Shown here in pieces: positions 9,401 through 17,001 of a stretch of 64,000 nt of DNA (positions are counted from its first letter, which is position 1; every line of letters starts with the position of its first letter). The notes below the pieces were generated by a model that had not been told where the DNA came from, did not search any database, and worked only from the letters and a program-made list of their open reading frames with translations. Made by a program: the position numbers and the translations under genes. The stretch comes from Symbiodinium natans (lineage: Eukaryota; Sar; Dinophyceae; Suessiales; Symbiodiniaceae): the NCBI GenBank assembly GCA_905221605.1, contig CAJNDS010000010.1, positions 62,001 to 126,000 on the forward strand, written 5' to 3'.

Positions 9401-11276
9401 TGTTGCTTCCAACTTCTCTACGCAGGACCGCACTACTGGGAAGATCTTTGACAGCACAAAAGGGTATCCTGGTGAAGGACCAAACAATGGTGACAATCCT
9501 TCCTCTAAGAGGAACTTACCCTGGATCTCTGAAGACTACCTCGACGAAGTGGTGTCAAAAAAGATGGAAAGGTCTTCAGATATGGATGGGCTGGAGGGGT
9601 CTGTTCCGGGAAGTGAGGGATCGTTGGAAAAGGTAGAGGTGGAGAATGTTACTGCCTCTAAAATTCTTATGGCTCTTTGGAAAAAGGGATATAGAGCTGG
9701 GTATAGGAGGTTGTGTCGTTTGAACGTATCTGGATGCAAGGTTGGAACAATGAAGCGTCCAATCAAAAGGGTGCAGAAGATCGGCACTAGGAAAGCCCTC
9801 ATGAAGAAGTTCAATGTTTTTGGATCGTCTCAGCGTGGCTCAGGAGCTGGCGGAAAACCAATCATGAAGGTGGTAGGACCAAGGCCAGGTTTTCCAGCTG
9901 TACTCCAAGCATCAAATACTGATAGCACCTGGGGTGAAGGGAGCAGTTCTCAAGCACATGGCAATGTTCATGTAGAGCAGAATCGCCCTATGGACCGGTT
10001 CGAGGCGGAGCGCTTGGAGAAGAGGAAGAAAGGCTTCTGCTATTGGTTCAGTAAGGGAAAAGATCGCTGCAAATTTGGTGAAGACTGCAAATTCATCCAT
10101 TCAGAAGATGATGTGGTGCTACATTCGTATTGGTGCAAATACTATGTGGCAGGGAGAGACTGTTTCGCTGGAAAGGATTGTGCGTTCTCGCATGATGCAA
10201 CTGGTGTGAGGTGCATCCAGTTTGCTCGGTCTGGGAAGTGTCGTTATGGTGACAGGTGTGTCTTCGAGCATGGTGTTCCGCTGGATGAACAGAGGCCAAG
10301 GTCTCCAAGGACGCCCCCAAGGGATGGTCCAAGGAGAAGTTCTGGTGCAAATGGTGGAGAAAAGGAGATCTCTCCTGAACAGTTCGATGATGGTGAGGAG
10401 TATTCCATGACCTATGACGATGACACCAAAATGTCGGAACTGTTGATGGAAGCGATTTCAATTCTGTCGAATGGCAAACCAGACTTGGCTCGAGCAGAGG
10501 CGGACCCACTGTTCAAACTCCTGAAGTTCAAGGGAGACGCTGACCAGATGGATAGAGAATGGGTTTCGTGGACCGACGATATGTTGTCCGTGCTGGAACT
10601 TCACGAAGTAGTGAAGTCGTATGAGGTTTCGCTCGAGGAGGTGGAAGAATGGGTCAATGACCTGAGGATATGGTTCGAGCGAGCCAACTTGGAAGAAGAA
10701 AAAGATCCCAAAAGGGGCAAGAAGAGGTCCCTAGAAAGGGAGTCCAGCAAAGATATTCCTGCCGAAAAGGAGGTGGTTGAGACTTCTGAGACGGAGGTTA
10801 TCGTTGAGGAGGAGGCAAAAAAGGTTAAAAAGAAGAGGAAACCTGTAGTTATCGAAGATCCTTACACTCTCCTGGTTCCAAAGCCGAAGAAAACGCCGGC
10901 GACCATTGAGAAGAGTGGATCATCATCCAATGCGGCGGTTTCTGCAGGGGAAAAAGCCTCGAGAATGCGCGCAAAGTCAATCGTCGGTGGAAAGGCGAAG
11001 AAGAAGGAGAAAAGTCAGAGTCCCAAAAAGGGAGAAGTGGTGGTGGTGAAAGGTCCTGAAGAAAAGGATCGTCCTCCTGATGTGGATGAGCAAGCGTCGG
11101 CAGCTGTGAGTGCAGAGCTGGGTCAATCTTGCCAAGCGATTGAGGACGCGAAAAGAGAAGGACTGGTATCCTCAATTCAAAGGGGCGTACAGGATCCTGT
11201 TCTTGCAGTTTCGGACCTGGAGTATATTCTGCTGCAACTTCACCTCAAGATTGCCAACAATCGGAAAAAGAAGTGA
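3447..11276 (+). CDS. 2609-aa protein with WW-like, S1-like, SAM-like and six CCCH zinc-finger domains
   Basis: The start lies in a strong context (GCCATGG) 66 bp after the 5' LTR, and the frame is open to TGA. Visible parts: acidic disordered N-terminus; WW-like module 210-235 (W210, GREYLYCLDTGDTQW, P235); long Glu/Asp/Ser-rich linker; S1-like RNA-binding fold about 658-725 (KIIGLVRCINGYGAFLDYG); Trp-rich stretch about 741-775; CCCH fingers at 969, 1062 and 1113 (C-x7/8-C-x5-C-x3-H); SAM-like helices about 1231-1290; Arg/Ser-rich basic patch about 1390-1425; a second finger triplet at 2198, 2230 and 2256; Lys-rich acidic tail. This suggests RNA binding, perhaps as a Gag-like packaging or regulatory protein, but that is inference. 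It has no polymerase domain and is far longer than usual Gag proteins. It may be a captured host gene or an unusual element-specific protein. Confidence 0.85.
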   Translation: MATNWLRTGATSSSSNVGDQGESGVKRSATGEKVVPNVEALVDVGGMRGEEKPVVEGLEDQMEAVLLRLLSKHGHLLRAAESAESTGAPATSSSTSKMVEQGCQTELVGDVIPVSKRARNKVSFTAESGDLLTGEAEETAPVAATKSSILVVGDAEGVVPVAMVLSEREILELEAARIQQESDEDLYAGGGGKASQAADLPIIDCDGKTWERHFHEDGREYLYCLDTGDTQWVLPKKTGMAGNSEGPGVGMGIVPVEDEPALGATSSPSPTESSRAQQGSMESVNSGVNSVSEKDFSSTIGDSGPRGGGDAPTSGSPDEEGISGNRADIAEAQHLDREEMETLSEGVAAVESVGPEEKMPNVEIGIVSAAEERVVDVVPVVQEDGPGDLDDEEKKLCITTEEVSSFGAENSAIPREKETSETAGDTVDRKDEAWSANEARVDAPDSTWSAKEARVEVHMVLRSTGDCNNGAQVSAAADDGGSQVDALVQPEVSREERNDKGYTGANEAAVVNDGGNSPLETMEPKEPAVEESVPAVDDQLNRPAVEENLPAAEGVTKDSNDGSTPMKGEALPSGSSPEVDTERTEADEAKPLAEKKGGPEIQEHKKDELVGLVEQDEQCDPKVKTKDAPGADDTEMVSEEHAKKVPRAGALESPGTHCYQEGDKIIGLVRCINGYGAFLDYGDINVLVPAEGNNVHQFQFGDTVNGTVKRVEDDGTIILDTFLVLEEDEEDSSSKLRKWKDSGWGTWWTGSWQTGQWYKGSDGQWDWKSEEQQSREWFAESKASSKEQEEAEQKQLYGEKICRNLLEDETIDNDYVGKITGMLLSRSMDVIVECIADHAFLNNEARSAYNILLSDDWKPEEKERVGVEETTTFSRKQYHDALYELARKKRRFSGPVVGEAVAMLLSKGKDELWNELWLDTKRFLQELDGAVEEMSKRENRPIEAYMDPDQYKKAHTTPKTVSPGYSKLCKFFNQGRCRNGDGCSYEHRRYGEGWPEGEPTEPKNSQKTGDEDGDIGGPPTDEGTVDEAQQEREDSAFRAQYNYGKGTSKGEPALGETKKRLCLYYNQSGCKYGTTCRYLHDDDMALEGTWEPGKSWDNASRRALRDAGFHHCCFDYYLKGRCRVRFGCKYSHEEMSEDRLAQLKHLVNVANHVSFQRAKGLEIPDRNAFQPPVSGGAESSSSSAPKALQMTNVSQKDGEKGILDEEEADEQKNSVAASTSTQLHNPEEPIENWMARNQHLWVYTPHVSEVMITLGVTNVSDLQEFIFVEDLVDKGINKVTACKILQLVCEVRYRPGGPEKAVPSDASARVQQSSGNKGTGRAAVRTLTQVREAEGSGAKKMPRGSYRELFDKVKYRDAWTLAQRSPLCVQKLKLVGVGMPPVNPPTKKYRSRSNPVKRGRPLLDKKQVRQVPRSRSQRRAQPAEVVEKPKPLELKPRGGLSYRFSRAWADVVDDDDQAEALVSYAASSSDSSEEETNAVHRMREILLQERDLQRTAIRGNVPMGGSSGPNDGQKKSVHLGKERDKASRGETRQEVTSQVFSLPQPSRRAEQSQKRARDGSVMVGSLAVGSTDEVLPGQGVAGQVNVPESAQVLPGHEVAGQETAPEGAVQISGEETDQKEGEGGSNDLRGDDAKKLDGGSVRSDLQQLLVKGLLNRIYWKVAVGKLPVGQRDCQKGSNKMDRNLVISMSSEGASEQDENLALEDDADQSMGDGAMVVLVYDPSTLIQSPTTDWVMRRGLTDRSIWPAMAYTAQRICAEMVQVDELNAQLNTGRLLFERRDQGYYCDLHHSFHDNPCLPVVGNYPLSVMGALLSPGLEKEFRDTGKFGTAMEAIAYDWSRSPGMEVHVELMARVANLVAPFLRLGGQGTVVNSEFLWQHGRDQMMEFLQAATCADQLEVLWRRMDDDADEEVDPTGMVLEIPDQQDAVLDQGNNESLIPIEDAGGETLGDTGRDGKAPEVSPEEETSSGSSRLAGTRIFLWSVYSRVASNFSTQDRTTGKIFDSTKGYPGEGPNNGDNPSSKRNLPWISEDYLDEVVSKKMERSSDMDGLEGSVPGSEGSLEKVEVENVTASKILMALWKKGYRAGYRRLCRLNVSGCKVGTMKRPIKRVQKIGTRKALMKKFNVFGSSQRGSGAGGKPIMKVVGPRPGFPAVLQASNTDSTWGEGSSSQAHGNVHVEQNRPMDRFEAERLEKRKKGFCYWFSKGKDRCKFGEDCKFIHSEDDVVLHSYWCKYYVAGRDCFAGKDCAFSHDATGVRCIQFARSGKCRYGDRCVFEHGVPLDEQRPRSPRTPPRDGPRRSSGANGGEKEISPEQFDDGEEYSMTYDDDTKMSELLMEAISILSNGKPDLARAEADPLFKLLKFKGDADQMDREWVSWTDDMLSVLELHEVVKSYEVSLEEVEEWVNDLRIWFERANLEEEKDPKRGKKRSLERESSKDIPAEKEVVETSETEVIVEEEAKKVKKKRKPVVIEDPYTLLVPKPKKTPATIEKSGSSSNAAVSAGEKASRMRAKSIVGGKAKKKEKSQSPKKGEVVVVKGPEEKDRPPDVDEQASAAVSAELGQSCQAIEDAKREGLVSSIQRGVQDPVLAVSDLEYILLQLHLKIANNRKKK

Positions 11277-11645
11277 TTGGATGGTATGGATGAAGGGATG
11301 GTTTTTCTCTTTCTGGAGACAGGTGCGCTGGAACAGCCAATGTGCTGACAAATGTGGTGGTTACTATTAAGGGTATGGAAATCCCTGATAGTAGAAGTCA
11401 GTAGCTTTTCGCGTAGCGAAGACCACGGTTTGTGGTGAAGAAGGCCAAGGAGTCTTCGGTGATGAGAGGATCATGGTGAAAAGATTCTCTATGGTTAGTG
11501 GATTTAGCCAATGTGCTATAATTTCGTCCTGGTAGACGTTAAACCATATTGTGCATGTCAAGCAGCAGGCTACTGCCCTAATGGCAGTTTTTGGCCAAAG
11601 ATCTGCATCTCCAATGTGTCCTAGGAAATCCTAGGACAGGGGGAG
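11277..11645 (+). other. 3' untranslated part of element, ending in polypurine tract
   Basis: 369 bp between the ORF stop and the 3' LTR, with no ORF of note. It holds a short hairpin near 11406 (TTCGC GTA GCGAA) and a tandem TCCTAGGAAATCCTAGGA near 11619-11636. AGGGGGAG (11638-11645) immediately precedes the LTR and fits a plus-strand primer purine tract. Confidence 0.7.
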
Positions 11646-11865
11646 TGCGGAGCTGCAACTGGTATTGTAAAAAGAGTTAGTGTTGGAAGTTGAAAGGGTT
11701 AATAAACCCGGAAATCTTTTTATGGCTCAAGACTGGGCCATGTGCCTGGTAGTAAAAGGTGAGTGCCCTGTGGTTTGGGTTTGTTGTGTGGTTGATCCAG
11801 GGAAATCAAGGGCTTCTGTTGGGGTTGACTGTTCGGTTTCTCGTCCCCCTTCGGTTCCCCCCGTA
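11646..11865 (+). repeat. 3' LTR
   Basis: 220 bp, same sequence as the 5' LTR except for two single-base deletions. It ends CCCCCCGTA and is followed by CCCTA, the same five bases that precede the 5' LTR. Because the surrounding DNA is CCCTAAA repeat, the 5-bp match could partly be chance. Confidence 0.88.
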
Positions 11866-12471
11866 CCCTAAACCCCATAAACCCCAAACCCCTAAGGGAT
11901 TCTATGATATTGGGTATATAATGGGGTACCCCCTAATATTCTGGGAAGTATTGAAGACTTGTCTTTTCAGAACATGCGCCTCGAGGTTTCTGGGGCCAGC
12001 GTTTAGGATTTATCAGCCCACGTGCGCCGCAATTCTAAAGCCCCCTAAGCCTGAGCTGCACAACCCCCAAACCCCAGAGCCTTTGAAACCCTACCCCAAT
12101 TCCCGAAAACCCCGAATGCCACCTGAAGAACCCCATACCCTCAATGCAAAACCCCAAAACCCAAAACCCTAAACCCTAAACCCTAAACCCTAAAACCCTA
12201 AACCCTGAATCCTGAACCCTAAACCCGAAACCTACCTCAACAGTGATCAAGCCTTCGGAGGTCGCCACTGGATCCGCCAGTGACTGCTGAAAGAGTCTGG
12301 GGCCCACAGTTCTCTTGCGAGCTTTGCAGCGTGTTTGGGGCTTGCGCTTCACAATTCTGGGGTTCTGGGGTGATTGGATTCTAGGGTTCTAGGTTATCGG
12401 GCTATAGGGCTATAGGGATATCCCCTAAGCCCTAAACCCTCTCCTACCATATTATGATAAACCTTCATGGT

Positions 12472-12617
12472 ATTCGTGGGCATAGGCCCGCTTTTTCGTG
12501 GGCATTGGCCCGTTTTTTCGGATTTTGGGCCTATGCCCACGAATTTTTGGGCCTTTGGCTCGTGGGCAAGGCGCAAAAATTCGTGGGCACAGGCCTGGGG
12601 CTTCGTGGGCACAAGCC
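12472..12617. repeat. TTCGTGGGCATAGGCC repeat cluster with inverted copy
   Basis: Six copies of a roughly 20-bp unit (TTCGTGGGCA-AGGCC) occur in 146 bp. The copy at about 12528-12543 is inverted (GGGCCTATGCCCACGAA), so it can pair with its neighbours to form stem-loops. The unit itself contains a GGGCATAGGCCC-like partial palindrome. It lies between telomere-type tracts. Confidence 0.7.
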
Positions 12618-13886
12618 ATGCCTTGAGCCCCTAAACCTTGAGACCGAAACCCTTGAGACCCTAAACCCTTGCGACCCTAAAGCCTTGAGACCCTAAAGCC
12701 TTGAGACCCTAAAGCCCTGCGACCCTATTAGTAGTGTTGTTGAGCCATCCTAATGATAAGAAGAAACTTTGTATTTCTTAAAGTTCTTTGATCTCCGGGT
12801 GGGTGGGTATTTCTCGATGTTCTAAACGACGAGCCTATACGAGAAACTGCTCGACCAGGAGCTCTTACCAGGAGCTCTTGAACCCTAAGGAGCTCTTGAA
12901 CCCTAAGCCCTCAGACCCTAAAACGTAAACCCTAAACCCTAAACTCTAAACCCTAAACCTAGGGATATAGGGTTTACGGTATCTTTGGGGGGGGGGGGGG
13001 TTAGGGCTTGAGGGTTTGGGGCCTGCAGAGCTCATTGCTGCTCAGAGGGCGGAGGGCTCTTCAGGCCCTTTGGGGGTATCGGGTTCAAGGTTTAGGGTTT
13101 AGGGCTTAGGGTTTAGGGCTTAGGGTTTAGGGTTCAGGGTTTTTCGGTTCAGGGTTCAGGGCCTGTGGTTTGGCTGAGGTTTCGTGAAGGTTCGGCAGGC
13201 GTTTGGTAATTAGTTTCATAAGTTTTGAGGTCGTAGGTATACTACTACCCCCCCTGATGGACTAAAATCCTTTGTGAAACTGTTGATGGACGAAATCCTG
13301 CATCACTTTTAGTACGCAGGTCATCTCTTTGCTTCGAAAGGGCACGTTTGTGAATGACCGAAATCCTGAATCATCCATATGCCCGCGCAACATTTGAAAT
13401 TCGAGGGGCGCGGGGAGCTCGATTGCAACCGTCGCACATGTGTCACGTAGGGGCTCGCGCACGATTTTGTCCGTACACGGTCTCGGACAAGATCTCTGAC
13501 TTGTGACACCAACCCTAAACCCTAAACCCTAAACCCTAAACCCTAAACCCTAAACCCTAAACCCTAAACCCTAAACCCTAACCCCAAACCCTACCCTCTA
13601 AACCCTCTAACCCCACAGCCTAGTAAACCCTCACCCAAACCATCCCGGAGCCCAGCCTTGTTGAATGACTCACCTTCAGATTACGGACCTCGTATGTGAT
13701 CCTTTCAGGTGTACTTCTCAAACAAGTAGCATGTCTTGGGCCCTTAACCCTAAACCCTAAACCCTAAACCCTAAACCCTAAACCCTAAACCCTAAACCCT
13801 AAACCCTAAACCCTAAACCCTAAACCCTAAAGCCTAAAGCCTAAAGCCTATTCCTTGAGTATGGGCTTTTGGCCACAAAGGATCCT

Positions 13887-13925
13887 AACTAAGACGCAGG
13901 CCGAAGAGATCGTGTACGCCATGGA
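13887..13925 (+). CDS. Candidate exon, gene unknown
   Basis: The frame AEEIVYAMEAELQ follows GACGCAG (acceptor-like) and ends before GCAGGA, a GC-type donor identical in its first four bases to the donor of the phosphatase exon at 16085. It may be an upstream exon of that gene, but no phase link could be shown. Confidence 0.35.
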
Positions 13926-14143
13926 GGCGGAGTTGCAGGCAGGATTTTTGGGCTTGAGGAGTCACTTAGGGGGTTTATGGTTTTTAGATGTTTTTAGGGT
14001 TTAGGGTTTGGGGTTTAGGGTTTGGGGTTTAGGGTTTAGGGTTTGGGGTTTAGGGTTCAGGTCTAGGCTGCAGGGTTTGGAGTAGATGCTTGCTTTAGGC
14101 TCAGGGGTTCAGGATCCCGCAACCTTCTGCCCCAAAACCCAAG

Positions 14144-14185
14144 AGCCGAAAGTTTGAGCTTTGTGAGCCTCCGGGTGTTCCAGAG
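14144..14185 (+). CDS. Candidate exon, gene unknown
   Basis: The frame SRKFELCEPPGVPE runs from after ACCCAAG to a GC-type donor (GCTTGC). It is on the same strand as, and 1.9 kb upstream of, the phosphatase exons and might belong to that gene's N-terminal part. Borders inferred by eye. Confidence 0.35.
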
Positions 14186-14619
14186 GCTTGCCCCTAAACC
14201 TTACACCTCAAACCCTATAAGCTTTTAAACCGTAATTTCCTACACCCTAAACCCTAAACCCTAAACCCTAAACCCTAAACCCTAAACCCTAAACCCTAGA
14301 CCCTAATGGCTTTGCACCCCGGGTTCCCTGTTGAAAGCCGAGCACTGCGCCCTGAACCTCCAAACCGAAGCAAGCCTGCCCTAAACCCTAAACCCTAAAC
14401 CCTAAACCCTAAACCCTAAACTCTAAACCCTAAACTCTAAACGTGTGGTTCCATGTCATGATGGAGTACGTCTTAAGATCTGACGGGCTGATTCAGGAGT
14501 TGAGTGGCTTCAGGTCGAACGCCGCTTGAAAGCCTGCAAAACCTCAACCCTTAACTCAGCCTGCATCTGAACCTGCAACCCCACTCCTTGACCAGTTTGT
14601 CAGGCGGTTGGGTTCCTGC

Positions 14620-14779
14620 TTGGGATGTTCACCCTTTTACTAACAGTTCTTAATAGGGATTATAGTACCCTCCCCCCCCCCCCCTCCCCCATTTGATCTG
14701 TATTAGGGACTGTTCCCTAAACCCTAAACCCTAAACCCTAAACCACAAACCCTAAACCCTAAACCCTGTTAGTATAAGG
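14620..14779. mobile_element. MITE family 1 copy interrupted by a CCCTAAA tract
   Basis: The left part matches the family (TTGGGATGTTC-CCCTT, AACAGT-CTTAAT-GGGAT), with an expanded C run in the middle. The right arm GGGACTGTT stops at 14714, is followed by about 51 bp of CCCTAAA repeat, and resumes as CTGTTAGTATAAGG at 14766. The CTGTT on both sides of the repeat tract looks like a small duplication at the insertion point. Confidence 0.65.
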
Positions 14780-15849
14780 AAAATTTAAGAGCCTCCGGCT
14801 CAAGCCGCCGACCCCGCTGGAGCATAGTTGAGAGGTCTAAACTCGCTCGCATGGTTCGAAGATCATGCGAGCCTGCTCGGCAGAGTTCTGTGAAACGTTT
14901 GGGGGGGGGGTAGCGGGTAGCACCAGGACGGTCCACCAAAAAATTGTGCACCGACCCCCCAATTTTGGGGGGCTAAGGAGGGAAAGAGGAAGGTTTTCAC
15001 CTCCTCAAACCCATCCAACACGCCGCCAGGGTCGGCGGATAGCATCCCAAAGCCCTGCACCGCAGACGTTGGGAGGGCAACGCCGTGTCTGCGAAATCCG
15101 GACAGGCTCGGCCGTCTCCGGTGATCGACATTTCACTTCCCACCGCTCCCTGCCTGGCTCTGTTTTGGGAGTGTTAAGGTTTGGGATGTTTAGGGTTTAG
15201 GGTTTAGGGTTTAGGATGTTTAGGGTTTAGGGTGTCTCAGCTAAACGCTGCGACGTTGGGGGTGGTTGTTCCAAATAGACCCCTCTTTCAGAGGGAAGCT
15301 TTGAGAAACCTGACGGGAGTGGAGTGGTTTTCCTAGGGCCCCAGGGTAGTTTCCCCAAAATCCTTATATGTCCCAAATCAGAATACACTCTGAACCGCAA
15401 ACCCTAACTCCTAAGCAGTCCCTTTACAAGCTACCCCTTTACAGTTCTCCAAGAGTGGCCCTGACGTTTAAACTGTTAAGTGAAGAAGCAAGTAGTTTAA
15501 GTAAGTGAAGTAAGTCAAGTAAGTTCTCCAAGAGGCGCATACCGTGATTCTTTAAAGAGGTGGTTCTTTGCTGCAGAAACCTCGAGCACGGGAATCTGAT
15601 GACTCCTTGAGAGAAAACCTAGTATTCTGGATATTTCCAGAGTTCTTCTTGCTTGAATTGTCGATGATCTTGCTAACATGCCTCCCTGCCCCGAACAGTT
15701 GTGGATGTGCAGCCATCACCTCAGACGGGCTCCGATGGGCTCATTGAGCCAAGCCATTGAGTAACTGAAGTAAGTTAAGTAGGATGTCAGTTAAGTCAGT
15801 CAAGTTGAGTAAGTTAAGTTAGTTTTCGTACTAAGTAGTACGTCGTAGC

Positions 15850-15930
15850 GTTGGTAGTAGTGGTGGTGGTGCTGGTGCCGGTGCTGGCGCTGGCGCTGGC
15901 GCTGGTGCTGGTGGTGGCAGTGGTAGTGAG
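15850..15930. repeat. GGTGCT/GGCGCT minisatellite
   Basis: Tandem six-base units GGTGGT, GGTGCT and GGCGCT, flanked by GTAGTAGTGG-type repeats. It lies in the island left of the first phosphatase exon and has no convincing coding frame. Confidence 0.7.
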
Positions 15931-16031
15931 AAGTGCAGTAGTCGGAGTAGGAGTAGCAGTCGTTCTATAGTTGTTTCACATTTCTTCACTTGTGATCATG
16001 GTTGTTATCCTTATGGTCGTGCCTTTCCAAG

Positions 16032-16085
16032 GAGGGATCTGACCCCCGGCTGGTCGTGGTGGGCGACACGCATGGCCAGCTCCAG
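16032..16085 (+). CDS. Phosphatase exon E1 (GDTHG motif)
   Basis: Reads [18 protein letters not shown]. GDxHG supplies metal ligands in PPP phosphatases. The acceptor is CCAAG; the donor is GCAGGT, a GC type, and joining E1 to E2 is phase 0. Confidence 0.8.
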
Positions 16086-16829
16086 GCAGGTTGCTTGGGT
16101 GCCCCCTATGTCCCAAATGCATCGGCCAGAAAGCTGACATACCCTACCCTAAGCCCCAAACCCCAAGTAGGTTTAGGGAGATTCTCCCTAAACCTTAAAC
16201 CCTGAACCCTTAACCCTAAACCCTAAACCCTAAACCCTAAACCCTAAACCAAGGTTTCGATTCAGGGTTCAGACATCGGGCCCCCCAAACAATCAACCCT
16301 TTATCTGCTTCCCGGAGGATGTCCTTCACATCCTCGAGGAGAACGGCCCGCCGTCCGAAGAGGCCGACGAGAGGTTTAGGGTTGGGGTCTTCATACTGTT
16401 ACTACCAGTCCTTGATAGGGATTCGAGTACCCCCTATGGTAATTTCCTTTAAGGACTGTTCGTATAAGGGTGAACATCCCAAGGTTTAGGGCATAAGGTC
16501 TTTAGGCTCTTGAGTTTCAGGCTTGAGGTCCGGGGTTGAGGGCTTTTGCGGTTTGATTAGTACGTTGAGGGAGTTGCGCCTTTGTACCTGTAGGTCAAAC
16601 GCAGTTGCAGTCGCCCCCCCCCCCCCTCCCAAAAAGCACACACCCCACACACACACACACACACACACACGCGCACACACACACACACACACACAGACAC
16701 ACACACAGACACACACACAGACACACACACAGACACACACACAGACACACACACAGACACACACACAGACACACACACACAGACACACACACAGACACAC
16801 ACACAGACACACACACAGACACACACACA

Positions 16830-16882
<53 letters not shown>

Positions 16883-16954
16883 ACCACACAGACACACACA
16901 CACACAGACACACACACAGACACACACACAGACACACACACAGACACACACACA

Positions 16955-17001
<47 letters not shown>

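Larger units (their letters stand above)
3160..11865 (+). mobile_element. Non-autonomous LTR retroelement with giant CCCH-finger ORF
   Basis: The element has near-identical direct repeats at both ends (3160-3381, 11646-11865), each starting TG and ending TA. It is flanked by CCCTA on both sides (3155-3159, 11866-11870), has a primer-binding-like site directly after the left LTR (3382-3393) and a purine tract directly before the right LTR (11638-11645). The interior holds one intact 2609-codon ORF. I found no retroviral-type protease, integrase, RNase H or reverse-transcriptase motif (no YxDD box), so movement would need enzymes supplied in trans. The primer site and end structure resemble Ty1/copia elements. 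The LTRs differ only by two 1-bp deletions, indicating recent insertion. Confidence 0.85.
11866..16031. repeat. Telomere-type repeat region with islands
   Basis: Long CCCTAAA tracts (13510-13575, 13743-13830, 14246-14297, 14381-14440) and shorter TTTAGGG tracts alternate with unique islands. A 15-bp CCTTGAGACCCTAAA-type array lies at 12625-12725, AGTAAG-rich DNA at 15475-15530 and 15760-15830, and a GGTGCT-type minisatellite at 15850-15930. Exon-like islands and MITEs are listed separately; I see nothing else in the remainder. Confidence 0.8.

Noticed and set aside
3447-11276. Gag-Pol polyprotein
   Set aside because: No YxDD, integrase HHCC/DDE, RNase H or aspartic protease context was found. 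The DTGD near residue 226 belongs to the WW-like module.
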